Shown here: positions 45,848 to 54,537 of the stretch, piece by piece
How the letters are laid out: each line of letters opens with the position of its first letter
Position numbering within the stretch: the first letter of the stretch is position 1
DNA from: Umezawaea sp036375055
GTDB taxonomy: Bacteria; Actinomycetota; Actinomycetes; Mycobacteriales; Pseudonocardiaceae
DNA length: 64,000 nt
Assembly: GCF_036375055.1 (NCBI RefSeq)
Contig: NZ_DASUSQ010000007.1
Coordinates: 1 to 64,000, forward strand
Direction of reading: 5' to 3'
Program-made: the position numbers and the translations under genes
Notes under the pieces: model-generated
Database searches by the model: none
What the model was told of the DNA's origin: nothing
What the model saw: only the letters and a program-made list of their open reading frames with translations

Positions 45848-47530
45848 ATGAGTAAAGCCACTACTGCGTCCACCACCCGACGCAACCAACATCATCGTCC
45901 GTCCCAAGCGCAGGGCAGTGTCGAACAACTGCCCAGCGGCTCCTGGCGGATCCGCGTCTACGCCGGGGTCGACCCGTCCACCGGGCGGTCCCGCTACGCC
46001 AGCGAAACCATCCCCGACAGCCCGACCGCGCTCATCGAGATCGAGGAAGCCCGTCAACGGCTCCTCACCGCCGGCCGCGGCAGCCATCAAGGCCACGGCG
46101 ACAGCACCGTGGCCGGGCTGGTCAACCGGCACATCGCGCTGCTCTCCCTGACCGAAACCACACGCCAGCGATACTCCGAACTGGCCGCCACCCACATCGT
46201 CCCGATGATCGGCCACATCCGGATCCGCTACCTGACAACCGAAACCCTCGAAGACTGCTACGCGCAACTCCGGCGCTGCCGCGACCACAACTGCCACACC
46301 ACGGGGCGCCGACGACAAACCCGTGAGCACGTCTGCCGCCCCCTGGCGGCCTCGACCGTCCGCAAACTGCATTTCCTCATCGGCGCCGCCTACCACAGCG
46401 CCCTGCGATGGAAGTGGCTCGCCCGCAACCCCGTCGTCGACACCCGAGCCCCCTCCGCCGGACCACCTCGGCCACGACCACCCAGCCGAGAACAGGCAAC
46501 CCGGATCCTGGCCGCGGCCTGGACCGATCCCGACTGGGGCCCCATGGTGTGGCTGGCCATGGCCAGCGGCATACGCCGCGGTGAACTGTGCGCCCTGCGC
46601 TGGACCGACCTCGACACCGCACGACGACTCCTCGTCGTCGAACGCAGCATCGCCCACCTCGGCACCACCCTGTGGGAGAAGGACACCAAACTCCACACCC
46701 GCCGCCACATCCTGCTCGACCACAAAACCATCGCCATGCTCACCGCCTACCACCACTACCGCCGACAACGAGCAACACAACTCGGCGGCACCCTGCCCGA
46801 CGACGCATTCCTCTTCTCCCCCGCACGCGACGGACACACACCACGCCCCCCGGCCACCGTCACCCAGTGGTACCGGCACCTGACCCGCGCACTGGGCATC
46901 GCGACCAGCTGGCACAAACTGCGCCACTTCAACGCCACCGAACTCATCACAGCCGGAGTCGACCTGCGCACCGTCGTAGGACGACTCGGCCACGCCGACG
47001 GCGGCACCACCCTCAAGTACTACTCAGCATGGATCCGCGAAGCCGACCAACGCGCCAGCACCACCCTGGCCCGCCTACTCCCCTTGCCCAGCAGCACCGA
47101 CAACCCGCCCGGCACACCGACCCCGTTGACCACCCGCCGCGGACAACCGACCTCCTACCTCACCATCGCCCATAACCTCCGCGACGACATCGAAAACGGT
47201 CGTCTCCCCTGCGGGGCAACAGTTCCCTCCACCGCCGAGCTCGCCGCGACCTACCACGTTGCACCCAGCACAGCCCACCGCGCCATCACCCAACTCGCGC
47301 ACGATCACCTCGTCGCCACGACGCCGGGTCACCGCGCCATCGTCACGGCGCACGACGCCGAACCACGAGAGGAGGGCTCAACCCCACACCGCCAGGCCGA
47401 GGCAATGACCGCACCAGTGACGGCGTCCGGCATTGCGCGGTCGCCTCGAACTCGTCATCGACCAGCGACGGCTCGTCCACGCAAGCCGAACCTGATCAGG
47501 TGCGCCCGGGAGGCATCACCGGTCGCCTAG
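45848..47530 (+). CDS. Tyrosine integrase fused to a GntR-type HTH
   Basis: 560 aa. N-terminal AP2-like arm-binding region (GSVEQLPSGSWRIRVYAG), core-binding domain (residues 85-200), then a catalytic domain with R243 (SGIRRGELCALRW), K281 region, H356/R359 (WHKLRHFNATEL), H382 (GRLGH) and Tyr391 or 392 (LKYYSAW). After about residue 430, YLTIAHNLRDDIENGRLPCG and ELAATYHVAPSTAHRAITQL make a GntR-type winged helix. Such a fusion could couple integration to transcription or DNA recognition. It faces attR, about 5.3 kb away, and is the likely recombinase for the tRNA-Arg island. Confidence 0.9.
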   Translation: MSKATTASTTRRNQHHRPSQAQGSVEQLPSGSWRIRVYAGVDPSTGRSRYASETIPDSPTALIEIEEARQRLLTAGRGSHQGHGDSTVAGLVNRHIALLSLTETTRQRYSELAATHIVPMIGHIRIRYLTTETLEDCYAQLRRCRDHNCHTTGRRRQTREHVCRPLAASTVRKLHFLIGAAYHSALRWKWLARNPVVDTRAPSAGPPRPRPPSREQATRILAAAWTDPDWGPMVWLAMASGIRRGELCALRWTDLDTARRLLVVERSIAHLGTTLWEKDTKLHTRRHILLDHKTIAMLTAYHHYRRQRATQLGGTLPDDAFLFSPARDGHTPRPPATVTQWYRHLTRALGIATSWHKLRHFNATELITAGVDLRTVVGRLGHADGGTTLKYYSAWIREADQRASTTLARLLPLPSSTDNPPGTPTPLTTRRGQPTSYLTIAHNLRDDIENGRLPCGATVPSTAELAATYHVAPSTAHRAITQLAHDHLVATTPGHRAIVTAHDAEPREEGSTPHRQAEAMTAPVTASGIARSPRTRHRPATARPRKPNLIRCAREASPVA

Positions 47531-47753
47531 CCCGATAAGCCAGCCGGGTCCAACGCAGCCGCGCCACCCTCCGACGCCTCCATCGCCGCTGACGCTCGAC
47601 AGATCAGAACGGCCCGTCGAGGCAGACGACACTGCGCTGAGTAGTCGTACTCCATGACTGCAGCCACCAGCGGTCCCGACGTGCGAGATCGCGGAGGCCT
47701 CTGCGCGCTGCCGCAGTCGACATCACGCCCCGACTCCATCACCCGTTTACTTA

Positions 47754-47784
47754 TTGACACAGAAGAGCCACATGGGCGTACTCT
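47754..47784 (+). promoter_or_regulatory. Promoter of the QueC-like cassette
   Basis: TTGACA (47754-47759) and TACTCT (47779-47784) with a 19-base spacer. AAGGAGG follows at 47798-47804 before ATG 47809. AT-rich start region typical of housekeeping-type promoters. Confidence 0.55.
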
Positions 47785-47808
47785 CATGTCAAGAGGTAAG
47801 GAGGCGGC

Positions 47809-48402
47809 ATGCCGGACGGTGACTACCTAGCGTGGCGAGCTGGCGGCAAGTGGCGCAAGGTCGCCAACCTGCTGAAAGCAGGCGCGTCCTCGACCGAGGT
47901 CGAGGACGCCATGGTGGCAGCGATCGCCGACTCCATCCGTGCATCCGGCGGTGTTCCCCAACTGGCCGAGGTCGCGGAGAGCGTCCGACTAGCCGCAGTC
48001 CAGGACAGCCACGAAGCCCTCGTGCAGATCCCCATGCAGTCACGCGCCGGCGTCATGGGCCGACTGCTCGACGAGGTAGCACCAGCGCTGGCGTCCTCGA
48101 TGCAGGAACGCATGAACCTGGTCTCGCCCGACACGGCCACCGAGGCTCTCGCGGAGCGCCTGCTGGAACGAGTCGCCGGGGCCGGGCTGGATCACATGCT
48201 GCCCACCCTCATCGCCGATGGGTACTACACCATGGCTCAGCTACGCGATCTGTTCACCAGTCTGTCCAAGTCCCCGCCCATGGCCGCACTTCGCGATCGC
48301 TTCATCCGCCACCCCACTGGTGAGGGTCTGCGCGCTCCGGACCGCCGGTCACCCACCAAGCCTCTCGAGGAGCTGCTGCGCACCGGATTGGACGACCTGT
48401 GA
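47809..48402 (+). CDS. Unknown helical protein, first gene of QueC-like cassette
   Basis: 197 aa, unrecognised. Predicted mainly helical (KVANLLKAGASSTEVEDAM, AEVAESVRLAAVQDSHEAL, TATEALAERLLERVAGAG), no membrane or signal sequence and no Cys. Strong AAGGAGG site at ATG 47809. Its TGA overlaps the GTG of the QueC-like gene by 4 bases, so the products are probably made in fixed ratio. By position it could be the substrate or partner of the QueC-like enzyme, as QatB is for QatC, but I see no sequence similarity that proves this. Confidence 0.75.
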   Translation: MPDGDYLAWRAGGKWRKVANLLKAGASSTEVEDAMVAAIADSIRASGGVPQLAEVAESVRLAAVQDSHEALVQIPMQSRAGVMGRLLDEVAPALASSMQERMNLVSPDTATEALAERLLERVAGAGLDHMLPTLIADGYYTMAQLRDLFTSLSKSPPMAALRDRFIRHPTGEGLRAPDRRSPTKPLEELLRTGLDDL

Positions 48403-49772
48403 AGACTGTGGACGTGACTCCTTCCGACGCGGTGGTCAGGTACTGGTCGGACGAATCCCCGGACGAGCAGCGCGTCCGGTTCGGCGTGGACGCCCGACTC
48501 GATGGTGGCGGTGTGGTCGACCTGCTGTCGCGTCACCTTCCGGTGGTGGCGGCGGATCTGCTCGACTTCGCCGGAGCGGTCTACGCGATCGACCGGATGG
48601 TTCGACGGCCGCGTTACCTCGGCTACGACAACGGCCCGGATTGGGGTCGCGGGATCCGCGCGATCATTGCGGTTCGCGAGCCGGACCGGTGGACAGCGGC
48701 GCTGGAGTCGGTCCACTCGCTGCTGGAGTGGTTGACCGACGACCAGTGGGACTGTTCGTTCGTCCCGGCCGAGGGCACGGGCTTGTTCTCCGGGCAGGGG
48801 TACCTGCTGGACGTCCTGCCGGACGGCTTGGAGCCCATGCTCTTCTCCGGCGGCCTGGACTCCTCGGCGGGCTTGGCGACCCAGGCTTCCCACCAAGCCC
48901 TTCTTCCGGTCAGTGTCGTAACCAACAACCACATGCTCGGAGTGCAGCGCACAGTCCTGGGTCGCCTGGGCCCCGATGTCGACGAGGACCGCCACATCCG
49001 CTTCAACATCAATCTCACCCGTGGACTGACAGGAGACTTGGCCAGGACCGAGTCTTCTCAACGCTCCCGCGGGCTGGTGTTCCTCGCTGCCGGTGTGGCC
49101 ACCGCGTTGACACTGGATGTTCGTCGTCTGTGGTTCTGTGAGAACGGCATCGGCGCGGTGAACCTCCCCTACATCCGATCTCAGCTCGGCGCCCAGGCGA
49201 CGAAGTCGGCTCATCCGAAGACGACGGCGGGGATGGAGAACCTGCTTCGCGAACTCACCGGGAACGACTTCACGATCCACAATCCGTTCCTGGGCATGAC
49301 CAAGGCTCAGGTGCTCTCGGCCGTGCCATCGACGGCGGTCGCGGCGATGTCGGCGAGCGTGTCGTGCGACACCAGCTTCGCCTCACGGGTGGCGGGCCAT
49401 CCGCGCTGTGGTGTGTGCACCTCGTGCCTGCTGCGCAGGCAGGCAGTGGCCGCATCAGTGCACCCGTCGATCGATGACCACCTCGCCTACAGGAAGAACG
49501 CCACCGCCTCCACTGAAGGCTTGGTCGCGATGCTGTGGCAAGCCTCGCGCATGCAAGCCTGCCTGGAGGCTGACGCACCGTGGTCTGCGTTGATCGACGA
49601 GTTCCCGGCGTTGACACGTACCGCCGGGCTGGTGTCACGCGAGACGCTCGCCAGTATGTTCGCGACCTACACCCAGGAATGGCCGATCTTCATGGACTCG
49701 CTAGGTTTGCGCGTCGATGACTGGTTCGGCACACGGCTTCAGGATGTCAGCGATGGGTGTCACAGTGGATGA
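48399..49772 (+). CDS. QueC-like PP-loop ATPase (QatC/Cap9-like)
   Basis: 457 aa. N-terminal 140 residues without clear family, then PP-loop FSGGLDSSAGLATQ (SGGLDS 150-155). The C-terminal zinc site has Cys at 323, 337, 340 and 343 (CGVCTSCLLRR). Both are QueC hallmarks (7-cyano-7-deazaguanine synthase), but QueC is about 230 aa. The long form with an N-terminal extension resembles QatC and the CBASS-associated QueC-like proteins, which attach deazaguanine-type groups to partner proteins. The other Qat genes (ATPase QatA, TatD-like QatD) are absent. GTG start, overlapped by the previous gene. Confidence 0.8.
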   Translation: MKTVDVTPSDAVVRYWSDESPDEQRVRFGVDARLDGGGVVDLLSRHLPVVAADLLDFAGAVYAIDRMVRRPRYLGYDNGPDWGRGIRAIIAVREPDRWTAALESVHSLLEWLTDDQWDCSFVPAEGTGLFSGQGYLLDVLPDGLEPMLFSGGLDSSAGLATQASHQALLPVSVVTNNHMLGVQRTVLGRLGPDVDEDRHIRFNINLTRGLTGDLARTESSQRSRGLVFLAAGVATALTLDVRRLWFCENGIGAVNLPYIRSQLGAQATKSAHPKTTAGMENLLRELTGNDFTIHNPFLGMTKAQVLSAVPSTAVAAMSASVSCDTSFASRVAGHPRCGVCTSCLLRRQAVAASVHPSIDDHLAYRKNATASTEGLVAMLWQASRMQACLEADAPWSALIDEFPALTRTAGLVSRETLASMFATYTQEWPIFMDSLGLRVDDWFGTRLQDVSDGCHSG

Positions 49773-50952
49773 GCACGAGTCGACCGAGGCATTGGCCACA
49801 CGGATCCGCAGCGCGCGGGAGACCGTCCGGCTGACCCAGGCCCAGGTGGCGGCAGAGCTTGGAGTCAGCCGCCCGACGCTGATCTCCATGGAGAAGGGCA
49901 CTCGCGCGGTCAGTTCCGCAGAGCTGGTCAAGCTCGCGGAGCTCTACGGGCAGGACGTCGCGACCCTGCTGCGCCCCTCGGCCCCTCCCGCGTCGATCCG
50001 CGCCAGGTTCCGCACCGGTTTGATGACCAACTCCACCGACGGCGACCTGGAGCAGGCCGTCGACGAGTTGGAGCGGTTCGCGGACGGCTACCTCGACCTG
50101 CTGCGTCGATCCCAGTTCAGGCTTCCGGGACGACCGCCCGCAGTCAGGTCCACCGACTACCTCGGACCCGAGAGCGCGGGGGAAGCCCTCGCGACCGAGG
50201 AACGCAACCGGCTCGGACTCGGTGACGGACCACTTCAAGTGCTGCGCGAAGTCCTGGAAGTCGAGGTCGGCCTGCGGATCTTCTTCCTCGACCTGCCCTC
50301 CAAGGTCGCCGGCCTGTTCATCCACGTCGACCCGCTGGGCGGCTGCGTGGGCATCAACCGCAATCACCCACCGCAACGACGCCGCTGGACCATGGCCCAC
50401 GAATACGCCCACTTCCTGGCCTCACGCGACCGGCCCGAAGTCACCCGGCTCGGCGCCGGTCGCGTCAACGACACAGAACGCTTCGCCGAGGCCTTCGCCG
50501 CCAACTTCCTCATGCCCCGCAACGGCATCGTCCGTCGCTTCCACGAGCTGAAACAGGACAGCGACGGCAAGGCGACACCAGCCACCCTCGTGCAACTCGC
50601 CCATGCCTACCGCGTGTCGGTCCAAGCCCTGTGCCTGCGACTGGAAACCCTCGACCTGATCAAGCCGGGTACCTGGGATCGACTCAAGGACAACAAGTTC
50701 CAACCACGCGCCGCCGCGGACATGCTCAACCTCGCACCCATCCAGGACAACGGGGCCCCACTCCCGTATCACTACCGCACGCTCGCCACCCAACTTTTCA
50801 TGGACGGGGAGATCACCGAAACGCAGTTCGCCCAGTACCTGGACATGAGCATCGTGGAAGCACGCACGGAGTTCCACAAACTGACCTCCACGCAGGATGT
50901 CGGCGAAGACGGACAGTCACAGATCGTCGATCTCCTGGACAGCGTGGAGTGA
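49753..50952 (+). CDS. XRE HTH fused to ImmA/IrrE metallopeptidase
   Basis: 399 aa. Cro/C1-type HTH in residues 14-70 (VRLTQAQVAAELGVSRPTL), a linker, then an ImmA/IrrE zinc protease with HEYAH at 216-220 and the third ligand region ERFAEAFAANFLMP. The C-terminal 110 residues are helical. ATG 49753 with AGGA 8 bases upstream is chosen; it overlaps the QueC-like stop by 20 bases. Such proteins act as sensor-protease regulators in phage and defence systems and often sit beside PIN-like genes, as here. Confidence 0.88.
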   Translation: MGVTVDEHESTEALATRIRSARETVRLTQAQVAAELGVSRPTLISMEKGTRAVSSAELVKLAELYGQDVATLLRPSAPPASIRARFRTGLMTNSTDGDLEQAVDELERFADGYLDLLRRSQFRLPGRPPAVRSTDYLGPESAGEALATEERNRLGLGDGPLQVLREVLEVEVGLRIFFLDLPSKVAGLFIHVDPLGGCVGINRNHPPQRRRWTMAHEYAHFLASRDRPEVTRLGAGRVNDTERFAEAFAANFLMPRNGIVRRFHELKQDSDGKATPATLVQLAHAYRVSVQALCLRLETLDLIKPGTWDRLKDNKFQPRAAADMLNLAPIQDNGAPLPYHYRTLATQLFMDGEITETQFAQYLDMSIVEARTEFHKLTSTQDVGEDGQSQIVDLLDSVE

Positions 50953-50958
50953 CAGGTA

Positions 50959-51489
50959 GTGCGAAATCAGCTGCTCTTGGACGCATGCATCGCGATCAAC
51001 CTACTGGCAACGGACAGTGCCTCGGAGATCACGGCGGCCCTCGACATCCACTTCCTCATGGCCAAGCAGGCAGCCGCGGAGTGCGGTGAACTGCACGTCG
51101 ACCAGGAAACCATCACCGTGTATCGACGAGGACGAGTGTCGGATACACCGCCTCTGGCTCACGTGCTGACACTCGTCGGCCCTGAACTTGACGCCTATGT
51201 CGAACTGGCGCGCGACATCGACGACGGTGAAGCCGCGACAATCGCTATTGCCTGCTCGCGTTCACTGCCCATGGCGACCGATGACCGGAAGGCTCGACGG
51301 GTCGCCGTCGAGGCCGGCATCGCCGTGCCGACAGGAACCACGACGATCCTCCGGCAGTACACAGAGGCCATCGGGCAGAGTCGGCAAGAGATTGCCGTAC
51401 TTCTCCAGCGCGTACGGGACGAAGCCAGCTACATTCCCCGCCACACCGACGAGAACTTCGCCTGGTGGCAGCACCACATACAGCACTAA
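50959..51489 (+). CDS. PIN-domain nuclease, partner of the ImmA/IrrE gene
   Basis: 176 aa from GTG 50959, 6 bases after the protease gene. LLLDACIAINLLA has the first acidic residue (D8), IDDGEAATIAIACSRSL the second acidic group and MATDDRKARRVAVEAGI the DD motif. This is the standard PIN active-site order, so an RNase/toxin activity is plausible. Coupling to the HTH-protease suggests that it is the effector the protease regulates. Confidence 0.85.
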   Translation: MRNQLLLDACIAINLLATDSASEITAALDIHFLMAKQAAAECGELHVDQETITVYRRGRVSDTPPLAHVLTLVGPELDAYVELARDIDDGEAATIAIACSRSLPMATDDRKARRVAVEAGIAVPTGTTTILRQYTEAIGQSRQEIAVLLQRVRDEASYIPRHTDENFAWWQHHIQH

Positions 51490-51580
51490 TTGAAACGCGT
51501 AGCATTGCGCAGAGCATCAATCATCTCAGAGAACTTGAACCATACATTCAGACCTATTGGCCTTCACGAGAGAATAACCA

Positions 51581-52384
51581 TTGATCTGCTTATTCTGCAA
51601 ATGTGATTCACTCGACTCCAGAAGCGTTGAACACGTCATACCCGAATCTCTTGGCAATACCACCCTCACCCTGCCGCCGGGTGTCGTTTGCGATAAATGC
51701 AATAACTATTTTGCACGCAAGGTCGAGAAGCCCCTTATGGACTTGGCCAACGTTAACGCGCTTCGCTTTCATCAACGCGTATCGAACAAGAAGGGGAGAA
51801 TACCGCCGCTTGCCGGAACTGTCGGACCCGATGCGGAAGTTCTTGCACGACAGTTTGCTTTAGGTTCGAATATCGGCTCCGTCGAGGTATCACCCGAGGC
51901 ATTTGATCTAATCTTTCACCATGGCGCTAATGTGATCAACCTTCCCACCCCTCAGGATACATGGGACGAGAAAGTAACCTCTCGATTTCTGGCAAAAGTC
52001 GCCCTGGAAGCTATGGCCACGCGCCTCGCTTTTTCCGAAGAGGGTCTTCACTACTTGGCCACAGAGCCACAATTTGACCCCATCAGGGAATATGCACGGC
52101 GTGGATCGCGACATCCTTGGCCCTACTATAGCCGCAGGATCTACGACTCGAATAAGTCATGGACTCTCGCCGACGGCTCAACAGTGCAACGAGTATGGGA
52201 GTTTGAAGTTCTACACACCGAGCGGGGAGAATATTATTTCGCGCTTGCCCTGTTCGGACTTGAGCTAACCATAAACTATGGCACACCAAGCATAGTCGGC
52301 TACCTCGAATGGCTCGGTAAACATGCCGACGCCAGTCCTCTCTACTACGACAAGAATGTCAACAATCCAAATAATGGAATCTGA
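51581..52384 (+). CDS. HNH endonuclease-like protein, AT-richer cargo
   Basis: 267 aa from TTG 51581. Four-Cys HNH: CLFC at 3-6, SVEHVIPESLGN with the catalytic His, VCDKCNNYFARKVE with the second Cys pair and Asn. The remaining 200 residues are without known domain. Base composition is visibly more AT-rich than the neighbouring cassette, so it was probably acquired separately. It is 92 bases after the PIN gene and lacks a clear ribosome site. Confidence 0.75.
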   Translation: MICLFCKCDSLDSRSVEHVIPESLGNTTLTLPPGVVCDKCNNYFARKVEKPLMDLANVNALRFHQRVSNKKGRIPPLAGTVGPDAEVLARQFALGSNIGSVEVSPEAFDLIFHHGANVINLPTPQDTWDEKVTSRFLAKVALEAMATRLAFSEEGLHYLATEPQFDPIREYARRGSRHPWPYYSRRIYDSNKSWTLADGSTVQRVWEFEVLHTERGEYYFALALFGLELTINYGTPSIVGYLEWLGKHADASPLYYDKNVNNPNNGI

Positions 52385-52849
52385 AACAAGAGCACAATTT
52401 AGATGGCAGTTGAACACTTCAGCAACCATGCCCTTCCGGCCACACCGTTCAGACACTCAACAATTAGTGAGCCAGGTACATAGTCCACCTCATGAACAAG
52501 CCGGATCATGTGCTCGCAAGTTCGCCCTCGACACACGGGATCGGTTGCTCCAACCGGGAGCAGGCTTGGCTGTCGCGATGACAGTAGACAGAATCTCGTC
52601 GCCCCACCCGCGGCCGAGTGCATGTCGTCCACGAGTCAGCGATCAACTTGGCGAGGCAGGAGCCGCAACACGCCCGACACGAGCAGCAAAATAGTGATCT
52701 GTACCACTAAAAACTCGACCATGAACCGCGCTGCATCGTGACATCAAACGTGACACGAACCAGGGTCAACCAGAGGAATTCACGAGACCCCTGGAAGCCT
52801 GAATGAGAGTATAGTTGCAGGTAGAGACGGGTGATAGCTTCCAGGCCTT
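52385..52849. other. Region between HNH gene and attR, no supported gene
   Basis: Short frames only. The AT-rich character continues from the HNH gene to about 52450 and again at 52680-52820. No excisionase-like gene is seen. Confidence 0.5.
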
Positions 52850-52893
52850 CCCTCCGGAGGCGGGAGCGCAGGTTCGAATCCTGCCGGGGGCAC
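52850..52893 (+). repeat. Right attachment-site repeat (attR)
   Basis: 44-bp copy of the tRNA-Arg 3' end, two mismatches from 13-56, with the terminal 27 bp identical up to GGGGGCAC. The encoded CCA is absent, and bases before it cannot form the tRNA 5' half, so this is a displaced end and not a gene. Confidence 0.85.
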
Positions 52894-52915
52894 ATCGTCT
52901 GACCACTGCGAAAAG

Positions 52916-52956
52916 GCCCTTGACCAGCGTGAACGCGGTCAAGGGCTTTGTTTTTT
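52916..52956 (+). terminator. Intrinsic terminator, probably originally of tRNA-Arg
   Basis: GCCCTTGACC pairs with GGTCAAGGGC over an 11-base loop, followed by TTTG and six T. It is the only classical T-tract terminator seen in the window and lies 23 bases after attR, where the tRNA terminator would be before insertion. Confidence 0.8.
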
Positions 52957-53466
52957 CGCCCGGCCGTCTACGGCGCTCAGGCCGAACCAGTCGCCGGAGA
53001 GCCACGAACGGGTGGCAGTTGCGAGCAGGTCGTCCTTCGCGTCTTCGGGCGGGCGGAAGGTCCCCCTCGCGTGTGGCTGTCACCCCAGGCGATGACGACC
53101 CGTTCGAGAACTGAACGGACCTGCGCTGACGTGACACGGTTCCCCGCCTCGGACCGTGCCGTTGCCGTCGGGCGGGACGGTCGCTGAACTGCGACCGGAC
53201 AGCAGGCCTTCCACTGCCTGCCGCAGTGGCACGGCGATCCGGGAAATGCCCATCGGTCCCACTGTCGCCGGGCTGGTGTTCGCTGTGATCGGGATGGTCG
53301 TCAGCGTGTTCGCCGTCCTCAGCACCGTGCGGCCCACGTGGGCGAATGCGGTTGTCAACTCCAGCGCGTCGAGACAGTACGTGGACAACTTGTTGCCATC
53401 ACGGGTATCGGGGGCGGGTGGCGCGTTTGCTTGAGGCCTGGGCTGGTGGTGGGGCTGGGGAGTGGG
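52957..53466. other. Leader region of the TIR operon
   Basis: No supported gene. One forward frame (53240-53434) encodes a hydrophobic stretch (VAGLVFAVIGMVVSVFAVLS) but has no good start. The promoter of the TIR operon must lie here or nearby. Confidence 0.4.
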
Positions 53467-54537
53467 ATGGGTGGGGATGAGGTGTACGACGTTTGCCTGT
53501 CCTTCGCGGGTAGTGAGCGGGTGTACGCGGAGGAGCTTGCCGGGGTGTTGCGGGAGCGGGGGGTGTCGGTGTTCTACGACGCCTACGAGACCGAGGACAT
53601 GTGGGGGCGGAACCTGTACGACCACCTGGTCGACGTCTACCGGAACCGGGCGCGGTTCTGCGTGTTGTTCGCTTCCGCGGGTTATGCGCGGCGGGTGTGG
53701 ACGACGTTCGAGCGGCAGGCCGCGCAGGATCGGGCCATCCACACCGCTGAGCCCTACCTGCTCCCCGTGCTGTTCGACGAGACCGAGGTGCCGGGGATCC
53801 ACCGGACCACGGCGTGCGCCGACGCGCGGTCCACGTCGCCCGCCGAGTTGGCGGCGATGCTGATCGCGAAGCTGGGGCGGGTGGCGGAGGCCGTCGCGGT
53901 GCCGTCGTCGGTGGTCGTGCTCGTGACGGACGAGGCCGATGCCGAGCTGGACCGGGTGCTGGACACCGCGCTCGAACGGTGCGGGATCGGGGTGGAGCGG
54001 GAGCGGCGGTGGTCGACCGCGCGGCGGGTGGTGGCGGTCGTGCCGGAGTCGGTGGCATCGGTCGCGGACGTGGTGGCGGACCTGGCTTCCGCCATCGCCT
54101 CCGTGCACGAGGAACGTGGATCCGCCGCCACGGGCGGGAAGTTGCGGATCGCCGTCCACTGTGGACAATTTTCCGGGGATCGGCGGAGCGTCGACGTCAC
54201 GGGCACGGTGGACGCTGCTGCCTCCGCCGTGGTGGGGGAGGTGCTGGCCGCTGCCCGCAAGGGCGTCTGCGCCGTGGTGGTGTCGCAGCGGGTGTACGAC
54301 AAGGTGGTCCGCCACGGTCACGGCGGCAGCAACCCGGCCGCGTTCCGGCGGGTCCGGCTGCCCGACGGGGTCGGGGTCCACGTCCGGGTCGTGGGGTACC
54401 CGCGACCGCCGTCCGGAGACGAGGCCGAGAAGACGCCGGGGCCGGTGGTCACGAAGGTCACCACGTTCAACGGACAGGTGACCGCGGGGCAGATCGGTGA
54501 CAACTACGGCTCCGGGGTCGGCGATGGGCACCGATGA
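53467..54537 (+). CDS. TIR-domain protein with C-terminal GQIGDNY motif
   Basis: 356 aa. N-terminal TIR domain: YDVCLSFAGSERVYAEELAG (first strand), YETEDMWGRNLYDHL, FCVLFASAGY, and VWTTFERQAAQ with the NADase Glu at 82. Residues 155-300 form an unassigned alpha/beta region, followed by VTKVTTFNGQVTAGQIGDNYGSG near the end (motif 341-350), resembling bacterial amyloid signalling motifs. ATG 53467 is chosen by TIR homology. It overlaps the next gene by 14 bases. Probable role: NAD-depleting effector triggered by the STAND-like neighbour. Confidence 0.85.
   Translation: MGGDEVYDVCLSFAGSERVYAEELAGVLRERGVSVFYDAYETEDMWGRNLYDHLVDVYRNRARFCVLFASAGYARRVWTTFERQAAQDRAIHTAEPYLLPVLFDETEVPGIHRTTACADARSTSPAELAAMLIAKLGRVAEAVAVPSSVVVLVTDEADAELDRVLDTALERCGIGVERERRWSTARRVVAVVPESVASVADVVADLASAIASVHEERGSAATGGKLRIAVHCGQFSGDRRSVDVTGTVDAAASAVVGEVLAAARKGVCAVVVSQRVYDKVVRHGHGGSNPAAFRRVRLPDGVGVHVRVVGYPRPPSGDEAEKTPGPVVTKVTTFNGQVTAGQIGDNYGSGVGDGHR

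Noticed and set aside
48399..49772. Queuosine biosynthesis gene queC
   Set aside because: Too long for QueC and no other queuosine genes are nearby; the neighbours are protease and nuclease genes.
48399..51489. Complete QatABCD defence system
   Set aside because: Only a QatC-like protein is present; no ATPase QatA or TatD-like QatD is found.
45848..52893. A small 7-kb integrative element only
   Set aside because: No tRNA-end repeat is visible just left of the integrase; the only partner of the 52850 repeat is at 13-56. A nested element still cannot be excluded.
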